This document shows, in pieces, positions 7,216-14,617 of a DNA stretch of 58,594 bases. The position numbers were made by a program, and so were the translations under genes. Origin of the DNA: CAYUIS01 sp964444825. GTDB lineage: Bacteria > Chloroflexota > Anaerolineae > B4-G1. Every line of letters starts with the position of its first letter. Within the stretch, counting starts at the first letter, position 1. The notes under the pieces are model-generated. The model was not told the origin of the DNA. It ran no database searches and worked only from the letters and a program-made list of their open reading frames with translations. The stretch spans positions 1 to 58,594 of the forward strand of contig CAYUIS010000012.1 of assembly GCA_964444825.1 (NCBI GenBank), read 5' to 3'.

Positions 7216-9585
7216 ATGGAGCAAGACGAGTTTCACACGCTGGGCAGGGTGACCCCACGCAAGGATGGGGTCGCCAGGGTCACGGGACGGGAAAAGTACA
7301 CCGTGGACATCAGCCTGCCCCGTATGCTGCACGGGCGTATCCTGTCCAGCCCTTACGCCCACGCCCGCATCAAGCACATCGACGTCAGCGCGGCGGAGGC
7401 AATGGACACTGTCGTCATCACCTTCGACGACACGCCAAGCGTGCGCTACAACGAGCGCATCATCACCATCCCGCCCGTCCTGCACAAGGATCACACCGTC
7501 CTGGCCGACAAGGTGCGCCGTATGGGTGAGGCGGTAGCCGCCGTGGCAGCAGAGACGGAGGAACTGGCCGAGAAGGCGGTGCGGGCCATCAAGGTCGAGT
7601 ACGAGGTCCTGCCTGTGATCACCGACCCGATCGAGGCACAACGGCCAGGGACTGAAGCGATCTATGACACGGTGATGTGGGGCGAGAAGGAGATCGCGAT
7701 CGAGAATAACGTCGCCTGTGAGCGCGAGGTAAACGAGGGGGACGTGGATCGCGCCTTTGCCGAGGCCGACGTTGTTGTGGAAGGGACGTTCAAGACCGGC
7801 AAGATCTATCACGCTCAGATGGAGCCCAAATCGGTGGTGTGCAGGCCGGAGCCTGATGGTGGTCTGACCGTGTGGCCCACCACACAGTCGATCCACAACG
7901 TGCGTATCCTGCTGGGGGAAATATTCGACATCCCGCTGAGCAAGATCAGCGTCAAGCGCGTGCCCATCGGGGGCACCTTTGGGTCGAGCATCCAGATGAA
8001 CCCGCCGATCCCCATCTGTGCCGCGCTGGCGCTCAAGGCCCGTCGGCCCGTCAAACTGGCGCTGACGCGGGAGGAGGACGCCCACGATCACACCCGGTAC
8101 GGCGCCCAGATTCATCTCAAGCTGGCAGTCAAAAAGGATGGCACGCTCACCGGCGCGGAGATGGAGATGGTCGCCGACATCGGGGCTCACAACATCCAGG
8201 CCTATTCCTTCCTGGGGGTGTGCGTCGGGTGGCTCGTCTCGCTCTACAAGATACCCAACGTACGGTATCGTGGCACGGCAGTCTACACCAACAAGGCGAT
8301 TTCCTGTGCGATGCAGGGCTTTGGCAATCCGCAGGTCACGTTCGCCGCCGAGTCGCTGATGGATGAGCTGGCCGAGAGGCTGGATATCGACCCCATCGAG
8401 TTGCGGCTGAAGAACTATGTCGGGTTGGGGGATACCTTCTGGGGCCAGGGGCCGCTGGTGCGCTCGATCGTGCAGAGTGACGGGGTCCCTGAACTGCTAC
8501 GCCGTGGGGCCGACATCATCGGCTGGGAGAAGCGCAGACCTTTCCCAGGCCACGATGTCGGGACAGAGGGAGAGCGGTATCGGCAGGGCATTGGGGTGGG
8601 ACGCGGCTTTCACACCTCCAGCGCTGGCGCGCCCCAACCAGGGGACGTGATCGATTTCTCCGGCGCGATGGTCAAGATCAACATCGACGGCTCGGTGGAC
8701 GTCATCACAGCCTTGATGGACCACGGTGGGGGCACGTTGGAGGCCGTGGCCAAGCTGGTGGCCGAGGCGCTGTGCGTGCCCCTGGACAAGGTCAACCTGG
8801 CGCCGGCCGAGACCTGCTCGACCGTGTATGACTGCGTCACCCACGCCACTCGAGGGGTGTATGCCGGTGGCGGCGCTGCCGTCAAGGCCGCGCAGACCGT
8901 GCGGCAGGAGCTGATCGAGACGGCGGCCAAATACCTGAACGTGATGCCAGAGGCGCTGACGCTCACGGTGGATGAGGAACAACAGCAAGGTGTGATCTAT
9001 GCCCCGGCGATCCCAGACCGGCGGATGACGGTGGCGGAGATGGCTACCCGGTGTTGGTCAGAGAGCTGGAAGACGATCGCCGCAGTGGAGAGCTACCGCC
9101 CGGTCAACTGCCCACCCGCCTACGTGTGCGTGTTCGTGGAGGTGGAGGTGGACACGTGGACGGGGCAGGTGAGCACAGTAAAAGCGGCGTTGGGCAGCGA
9201 CTGTGGCACCGTCATCAACCCGGATATGGCGGCCGGACAGCTCGAGGGTGGACTATCGAAAGGTGCGGGCTTTGCCCTCTACGAGAGCAATGACTGGGAC
9301 GCGGACGGGCAGCTCACGTCCAAGGGGTACTGGATAGACGCCAAAACGGCGGCCATCGGCGAGAGCCCCTATTCGGACAACTTGGAGGTCTATTTCGCAT
9401 CCACCTACGAGCCCAGCGGACCGTTCGGGGCCAAGGGGATTGGGGAGGCGGCGACGAACCCGGTCGCCGCGGCCTATGCCAACGCGATCTACAACGCGAT
9501 TGGGGTCCGGTTCTACGAGCTACCGATCACGCCGGAGAGGATTCTGAGTGCATTGAGAGGCGCAGATGAACCGACGGACGGCTGA
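7216..9585 (+). CDS. Molybdenum hydroxylase (xanthine dehydrogenase family), molybdopterin-binding large subunit, copy 1
   Basis: A 789-residue large subunit of the xanthine oxidase family. The a/b hammerhead domain is near the N-terminus (GRVTPRKDGVARVTGREKYT). The molybdopterin domains follow, and the catalytic glutamate lies in GAKGIGEAAT (about E744). Two usually conserved loops differ: GGTFGS (about 252-257) in place of GGGFGGK, and AMQGFG (about 365-370) where many purine hydroxylases have AFRGFG. The substrate is probably not a classical purine. It is not form I CO dehydrogenase, because no CSFR-type active-site loop is seen. The ATG at 7216 is chosen for its upstream GGAG at 9 bp. It overlaps the next gene by 20 bases, which supplies its FAD and iron-sulfur domains. 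Confidence 0.88.
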   Translation: MEQDEFHTLGRVTPRKDGVARVTGREKYTVDISLPRMLHGRILSSPYAHARIKHIDVSAAEAMDTVVITFDDTPSVRYNERIITIPPVLHKDHTVLADKVRRMGEAVAAVAAETEELAEKAVRAIKVEYEVLPVITDPIEAQRPGTEAIYDTVMWGEKEIAIENNVACEREVNEGDVDRAFAEADVVVEGTFKTGKIYHAQMEPKSVVCRPEPDGGLTVWPTTQSIHNVRILLGEIFDIPLSKISVKRVPIGGTFGSSIQMNPPIPICAALALKARRPVKLALTREEDAHDHTRYGAQIHLKLAVKKDGTLTGAEMEMVADIGAHNIQAYSFLGVCVGWLVSLYKIPNVRYRGTAVYTNKAISCAMQGFGNPQVTFAAESLMDELAERLDIDPIELRLKNYVGLGDTFWGQGPLVRSIVQSDGVPELLRRGADIIGWEKRRPFPGHDVGTEGERYRQGIGVGRGFHTSSAGAPQPGDVIDFSGAMVKINIDGSVDVITALMDHGGGTLEAVAKLVAEALCVPLDKVNLAPAETCSTVYDCVTHATRGVYAGGGAAVKAAQTVRQELIETAAKYLNVMPEALTLTVDEEQQQGVIYAPAIPDRRMTVAEMATRCWSESWKTIAAVESYRPVNCPPAYVCVFVEVEVDTWTGQVSTVKAALGSDCGTVINPDMAAGQLEGGLSKGAGFALYESNDWDADGQLTSKGYWIDAKTAAIGESPYSDNLEVYFASTYEPSGPFGAKGIGEAATNPVAAAYANAIYNAIGVRFYELPITPERILSALRGADEPTDG

Positions 9586-11074
9586 GGTGACAAGAGGAAT
9601 GACCAGCAAAGTGACTCACGATCACCCGATGACTAACTCGCATATCCTGGTGCACGAGTTTGAGTATCGAGAGCCTGCGTCGCTGGATGAGGCAATCTCG
9701 GTGCTGAGTGAGTACGGAGGCCGGGCAAAGATCCTGGCAGGCGGTACCAACCTGATCACGTGGATGAAGATGGAGCAGGTAGCTCCTGAGTGCGTGATCA
9801 ATATCGGCAAACTCTCCGAGCTAGAGGGCGTCTCTTCTCAAGATGACCAGATAACCGTTGGCCCACTCACCACTATCAAAAGCCTTTTAAACGCTCCAAG
9901 TGTGCAGGCCGAGCATACCGCCCTGGCAGAGGCGTGCGCGGCCTTTGGCTCGACGCAGATCCAGATGATGGGCACCGTCGGGGGGAACCTGTGCAACGGC
10001 TCCCCGGCCTCAGACACAGTACCCGCGTTGATGGCGCTGGACGCGCAGCTTGTGCTCGTCGGGCCTGATGGAGAGCGTGCCCTCCCGGTGGAGGAATTCC
10101 TGGTTGGCCCCGGCCAGACTGGTCTGCGACGAGGCGAACTGCTCAGATCGATCCTTGTCTCACGACCACGACCGGGAAGCGGCAGCGCGTTCATCAAGAT
10201 ATCGCGCGTGGCAGCCGACTTGGCAAAGGTGAACGCAGCCGTGGCTTTGGTCCGCGAGGGCGATCACATTGTCGATTGCCATCTCACATTCGGCTCCGTC
10301 GGTCCCACGGTCCTACGCGCCAGGAAGGCTGAAACGCTCCTTATCGACCAACCCTTCAGCGCAGAGCTCGCCCTTGAGGCGGGCCAGGCAGCGTCTGAGG
10401 AGATCAGCCCCATCGACGACGTGCGCTCGACCGCATGGTACCGGCGCGAGGTCGTCAAGGCCCTGACACACGACGTGCTGCAGGTGGCGTGGGAGCGGGC
10501 GGGGGACAGGAAGAAGGAAGAAGGAAGCAGGGATCAGAGATCAGGGATCAAGGGACCTAGCATCCAGGCATCGCGCATCGTCGATTATGTCTCACGTTCC
10601 GCTGAACGCGAAATCGAACTGACGGTCAACGGCGTCCCACACCGGCTCAAGGTGAAGCCGAACGAACTCTTGTTGAACGTGCTCAGGGAACGCCTGTCGC
10701 TCACCGGCACCAAGTACGGTTGCGGCATCGGCGAGTGCGGCGCGTGCACGGTGTTGCTTGACGGGCGCCCCACCCTTGCGTGCCTGACGCTGGCGATCAC
10801 GGTCGACAGCAGCAACGTGCTCACCGTCGAGGGACTGGAGGGTCCCGATGGCAGACTGGATAGGCTGCAGGAAGCATTCATCGAGCACGCGGCCTTCCAA
10901 TGTGGCTACTGTACGCCGGGCATACTGATGATGAGCAAGCACCTCCTCAATGAGAACCCAACCCCCACCGAGAACGACATACGGGATCATCTGAAGGGAA
11001 ACCGTTGCCGATGCACCGGTTTCGCCAGTATTGTGCGGGCAGTGAAAAGCTGCACGACGACCGATAATCGATAG
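9566..11074 (+). CDS. Molybdenum hydroxylase FAD-binding / 2Fe-2S fused subunit
   Basis: A 502-residue fusion. Residues about 25-310 are the FAD-binding domain (EFEYREPASLDEAISVL, ILAGGTNLITWMK, GTVGGNLCNGSPASD and the CO-dehydrogenase flavoprotein C-terminal domain). Residues about 345-500 are a two-cluster 2Fe-2S subunit (CGIGECGACTVLLDG, CGYCTPG, CRCTG). The order FAD then FeS is the reverse of the usual XdhA fusion (FeS then FAD). The join (about 314-342) is rich in Lys, Glu, Arg and Gly and is encoded by low-complexity repeats, as if an intergenic spacer had been read through. It should pass electrons from the upstream molybdopterin subunit to FAD. The start is uncertain: ATG 9566 overlaps the upstream gene, and ATG 9629 lies closer to the domain. 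Confidence 0.87.
   Translation: MNRRTAEVTRGMTSKVTHDHPMTNSHILVHEFEYREPASLDEAISVLSEYGGRAKILAGGTNLITWMKMEQVAPECVINIGKLSELEGVSSQDDQITVGPLTTIKSLLNAPSVQAEHTALAEACAAFGSTQIQMMGTVGGNLCNGSPASDTVPALMALDAQLVLVGPDGERALPVEEFLVGPGQTGLRRGELLRSILVSRPRPGSGSAFIKISRVAADLAKVNAAVALVREGDHIVDCHLTFGSVGPTVLRARKAETLLIDQPFSAELALEAGQAASEEISPIDDVRSTAWYRREVVKALTHDVLQVAWERAGDRKKEEGSRDQRSGIKGPSIQASRIVDYVSRSAEREIELTVNGVPHRLKVKPNELLLNVLRERLSLTGTKYGCGIGECGACTVLLDGRPTLACLTLAITVDSSNVLTVEGLEGPDGRLDRLQEAFIEHAAFQCGYCTPGILMMSKHLLNENPTPTENDIRDHLKGNRCRCTGFASIVRAVKSCTTTDNR
10507..10554. repeat. Low-complexity direct repeats inside the FAD-FeS linker
   Basis: The sequence consists of GGAAGAA units followed by three near-copies of GGGATCAG/AGATCAG. 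It sits exactly between the FAD and 2Fe-2S domains and encodes the linker. Such purine-rich repeats are more typical of intergenic DNA than of an enzyme domain. Confidence 0.7.
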
Positions 11075-11120
11075 CCAATAGGAGCCAGCAGCGCATAACG
11101 GAGTGGTGGTCAATACAGTG

Positions 11121-13232
11121 ATGGAAACCCAGACCCTGGAGGTGCCAGTCGTTGGTATGGACTGCGCCGAGTGCACGCAGCACGTACGGCGCGCTATCGC
11201 CGGGCTACCTGGCGTCGAGTCGGTAGACGTCCTCCTGTCCTCCGAAAAAGCTGTCGTCCGGCTGGACCCCAAGCTGGTGGCGTTGCCCACAATCCGCCGG
11301 GCGGTAGAGGATGCCGGTTACTCCGTACCAGAACCCGAATCGGAGACATCGCCCGGTCCACTGCAACTTGGGGACCTGTCTCGGCGCATCGCAACGCTGC
11401 TGGCCCTCCTGTTTGGCGTCATCCTGTTCATCGCCATCGTCGGCGAATGGCTCGGACTGTTCGAGCGACTCACCGATCGGGTGCCGTTTCCGGTTGGCCT
11501 CATAATCGTCGTCGCTGGCGGTTGGCCTGTCTTCTACAAGGTCATGCGGGCCGCCCTAAAGCGCCAGATCATCTCGCACACGCTGATGACGCTAGGGGTG
11601 CTGGCAGCATTGGCCGTGGGCCAGTGGGCGACGGCAGCCGTGGTCGTGCTCTTTATGCACGTGGGCGACTATGTCGAGCGATTCACTGCCGAGGGGGCGC
11701 GTCGGGCCGTCAAAGACCTGGCCGCGATGGCCCCACAGAGCGCACGCGTCGAGCGGGACGGCGTGGAGCGGGAGGTGCCGATCGCTGAAGTCAGCGTCGG
11801 AGAGGCGGTGATCGTCCGCCCTGGCGAAAAGATCCCAGTAGATGGCCAGGTCATCACCGGACAGGCGACGGTAGACCAATCCGCGATCACCGGCGAGTCT
11901 ATGCCGGTCGAACTTTGCGCTGGCGCTCCAGTCCTGGCCGCCACAATCATACGCCTCGGCAGCCTGCGTGTACGAGTGACACGCGCCGGTGCCGACACGA
12001 CCTTTGGGCACATCATCAGGCTGGTCGAGGAGGCCGAGGCCCATCGCGCCGACGTACAGCGCTTTGCCGACAAGTTCAGCGCCTACTACCTTCCGGTGGT
12101 CGTTGGACTGGCCGCACTCACTTTCGTGATCCGCCGGGATCCATTGGCCACCGCCGCTGTGTTGGTAGTGGTCTGCTCCTGCTCTATCGCCTTGGCGACG
12201 CCCATCGCTATGCTGGCCTCCATTGGGAAGGGGGCAAAACAGGGCCTGCTCATCAAGGGCGGCAAGGTCCTGGAGTCGCTGGCCCGCGCCGACGTCCTCC
12301 TAATCGACAAGACCGGCACACTCACTCTCGGACAGCCACAGATCACCGATGTGATACCCGTGAATGGGCTATCCGAGGCAGCCATTCTACACCTGAGCGC
12401 CTCCGCCGAGCGATATTCGGAACACCCACTGGCCGAGGCCGTACGCACTGCCGCCCAGGAGCGGAACCTTTCGCTTGCCGATCCCGATGAATTCGAGGCC
12501 ATCCCAGGTGTGGGTGTACGGGCAAGGGTGGATGGCAGCCACGTAGCCGTTGGCAATCGCCGGTTGATTCCGCCGAACGCCTCGCTGCCCCTAGTGGCGA
12601 TAGAAGAGCTAGAAGCTCAGGGCAAGACCACACTGTTCCTCATCCAGGATGGAGAACTCGCTGGCCTGTTGGCCGCCGCCGATACACTGCGCCCCGAGGT
12701 GCCCACTGCCCTCGACAACGTGCGCGGTTTGGGTATGCAGCACATTGAACTGCTCACGGGCGACAACGAACGCACCGCTGCAGCCCTGGCGGAGGGGCTT
12801 GGTATTCCCTACCGCGCCAGCCTCCTGCCCGAGGACAAGATCGCAGCCGTGAAACAGTATCAGAACCAAGGACATACAGTCGTTATGATCGGCGATGGCG
12901 TGAATGATGCGCCCGCGCTGGCCCAGGCCGACGTCGGCATCGCGATGGGGGTGGCGGGAACCGATACTGCCATAGAGGCTGCCCACGTGGCCCTGATGCG
13001 CGACGACTGGATGCTGGTACCGGATGTGCTGCGGATCGCCCAGCGGACGATGGGAGTGGTAAGGATGAACCTGGCCTTTACTGCCATGTACAACGTCGTC
13101 GGGTTGATCTTGGCTGCGTCGGGCGCTCTTCCACCTATCTTGGCTGCCGCGGCACAATCGCTACCGGATCTGGGCATCCTGGCCAACTCATCCCGTCTGC
13201 TGCGTGAAGATAGGAAAAGGGACAGGGAGTAA
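11121..13232 (+). CDS. Heavy-metal-translocating P1B-type ATPase with CSC motif
   Basis: A 703-residue P-type ATPase. It has an N-terminal heavy-metal-associated domain (GMDCAECTQHV, metal-binding CxxC near residues 14-17) and membrane helices at about 90-185. Also visible are the actuator TGES, the phosphorylation site DKTGTLT (D396), SEHPLAEA, GDGVNDAP (about 591) and C-terminal helices ending PDLGILANSSRLL. The transmembrane metal motif, normally CPC, reads C352-S353-C354, so the family's usual proline is replaced. The C-terminal helix with Asp resembles Zn/Cd/Pb-type more than Cu-type members. It would export a soft metal from the cytoplasm. It sits between two molybdenum hydroxylase gene sets. 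The ATG at 11121 is taken; GTG codons at 11103 and 11118 are alternatives. Confidence 0.88.
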   Translation: METQTLEVPVVGMDCAECTQHVRRAIAGLPGVESVDVLLSSEKAVVRLDPKLVALPTIRRAVEDAGYSVPEPESETSPGPLQLGDLSRRIATLLALLFGVILFIAIVGEWLGLFERLTDRVPFPVGLIIVVAGGWPVFYKVMRAALKRQIISHTLMTLGVLAALAVGQWATAAVVVLFMHVGDYVERFTAEGARRAVKDLAAMAPQSARVERDGVEREVPIAEVSVGEAVIVRPGEKIPVDGQVITGQATVDQSAITGESMPVELCAGAPVLAATIIRLGSLRVRVTRAGADTTFGHIIRLVEEAEAHRADVQRFADKFSAYYLPVVVGLAALTFVIRRDPLATAAVLVVVCSCSIALATPIAMLASIGKGAKQGLLIKGGKVLESLARADVLLIDKTGTLTLGQPQITDVIPVNGLSEAAILHLSASAERYSEHPLAEAVRTAAQERNLSLADPDEFEAIPGVGVRARVDGSHVAVGNRRLIPPNASLPLVAIEELEAQGKTTLFLIQDGELAGLLAAADTLRPEVPTALDNVRGLGMQHIELLTGDNERTAAALAEGLGIPYRASLLPEDKIAAVKQYQNQGHTVVMIGDGVNDAPALAQADVGIAMGVAGTDTAIEAAHVALMRDDWMLVPDVLRIAQRTMGVVRMNLAFTAMYNVVGLILAASGALPPILAAAAQSLPDLGILANSSRLLREDRKRDRE

Positions 13233-13261
13233 AACAGGGTAAGTGAAGAGAGGAGTTTCTC

Positions 13262-14134
13262 ATGCTACCTGAATTCGATCTGTTGAGACCCACAACACTT
13301 CCAGAGGCTCTCGAGATGCTGGCCAAAGGCGCGCCGGACGTCACGCCGCTGGCGGGTGGCACGAACGTAGTTGTGGATATGCGTGCCGGTCACCGCCGCC
13401 CACGCGCGCTGCTGGATCTGGGAAAAGTGGGGGAGCTGCGGACTATCCGGACGGAGGACGGCCACGTCGTCGTAGGAGGTGGCACCACGATCACCGGCCT
13501 GTTGAATCACCCGCTCATCGCCGAGCACGGCGCTCCATTGAGAGAGGCTGCTGCCAGGATGGGCAACCCACTGATACGCAACCGGGCCACCGTGGCAGGA
13601 AACCTGGTAGATGCCTCGCCCGCCGCCGACACCGCACCCCCGCTGCTCACACTGGATGCGGAAGTAGAGTTGGCAAGTTCTGAAGGGACACGACGTTTAT
13701 CACTGGAGAGCTTTCTGGTTGGTCCGAACGAGACCCTCTTGCGACCGGAGGAACTGTTGATAGCCGTCCGCTGGCCGATCCCACCACCCCAGAGCTCGGG
13801 CGGTTTCCGAAAGATCGGCCTGCGCAAGGCAGGTGCCTGCTCGGTGGTCACCGCTGCCGTGATGGTGACGTGGAACGGAAACGGCGACTGCCAGGAAGCT
13901 CGTATTGGACTGGGGGCCGTGGCTCCCAAACCCATCCGCCCGCACGCGGCCGAGGAGGCCCTGCGCGGCCAACCGCTGACCGAACAGGTTATCGCCGAGG
14001 CTGCCCGTCTGTCGGCTGAGGCGAGCAGTCCCATCGATGACGTCCGAGGCTCGGCGGACTATCGGCAACGGGTGACAGAGGTGTTGGTGAGACGACTGCT
14101 GACCAAGATGAGCAACACCGGGGAGAAGGACTGA
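13262..14134 (+). CDS. Molybdenum hydroxylase FAD-binding (medium) subunit, copy 2
   Basis: A 290-residue CoxM/XdhB-type flavoprotein subunit. It shows LPEFDLLRPTTLPEALEML at the N-terminus, the FAD pyrophosphate loop LAGGTNVVVDM and the second FAD motif ATVAGNLVDASPAAD. It ends with SPIDDVRGSADYR of the C-terminal domain. It carries electrons from the 2Fe-2S clusters to an external acceptor such as NAD or a quinone. The ATG at 13262 is preceded by GAGAGGAG. The stop overlaps the next start (TGATGG), so it is coupled to the FeS subunit. Unlike the fused copy at 9566-11074, this one is a separate gene. Confidence 0.92.
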   Translation: MLPEFDLLRPTTLPEALEMLAKGAPDVTPLAGGTNVVVDMRAGHRRPRALLDLGKVGELRTIRTEDGHVVVGGGTTITGLLNHPLIAEHGAPLREAAARMGNPLIRNRATVAGNLVDASPAADTAPPLLTLDAEVELASSEGTRRLSLESFLVGPNETLLRPEELLIAVRWPIPPPQSSGGFRKIGLRKAGACSVVTAAVMVTWNGNGDCQEARIGLGAVAPKPIRPHAAEEALRGQPLTEQVIAEAARLSAEASSPIDDVRGSADYRQRVTEVLVRRLLTKMSNTGEKD

Positions 14135-14604
14135 TGGAACCAAAACTGACAACTCTCAACGTAAACGGGCGCGAGCATCACGTCGCGCTGGCCCCCAACG
14201 TGACCCTACTCCACGCCCTACGTGACCTGGGCTACACAGATGTCAAGAGCGGCTGCGAGAAAGGCGACTGCGGCGCATGCGCGGTGCTTTTGGACGGTCA
14301 GGCCGTCAACAGTTGTCTGGTGCTTGCGGGGCAGGCCGAGGGCGCAGAGATCGTCACCAACTCGGGACTGGGCACGATCCAAGACCCACACCCGCTACAG
14401 GAGGCCTTTGCCGACGCTGGCGCTGCCCAATGCGGTTTCTGCACGCCGGGTATGATCATATCCGCCAAGGCACTCTTGGATCGAAACCCACATCCTACCG
14501 AGGACGACATTCGCGAGGCCATCTCGGGCAATCTGTGCCGCTGCACCGGTTATGGACAGATCGTCAAGGCGGTCCAGATGGCGGCAGAGCAGATGGGCGA
14601 GTAA
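14134..14604 (+). CDS. Molybdenum hydroxylase 2Fe-2S (small) subunit, copy 2
   Basis: A 156-residue CoxS/XdhC-type subunit with a plant-ferredoxin-like cluster (CEKGDCGACAVLLDG...C) at about 40-60 and the four-helix-bundle cluster (CGFCTPG...CRCTGYG) at about 100-145. It connects the molybdopterin site to FAD. The start overlaps the FAD subunit stop by one base, and the large subunit begins 13 bp after its stop. Length and motifs are normal for the family. Confidence 0.94.
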   Translation: MEPKLTTLNVNGREHHVALAPNVTLLHALRDLGYTDVKSGCEKGDCGACAVLLDGQAVNSCLVLAGQAEGAEIVTNSGLGTIQDPHPLQEAFADAGAAQCGFCTPGMIISAKALLDRNPHPTEDDIREAISGNLCRCTGYGQIVKAVQMAAEQMGE

Positions 14605-14617
14605 GAGGACCAATATC

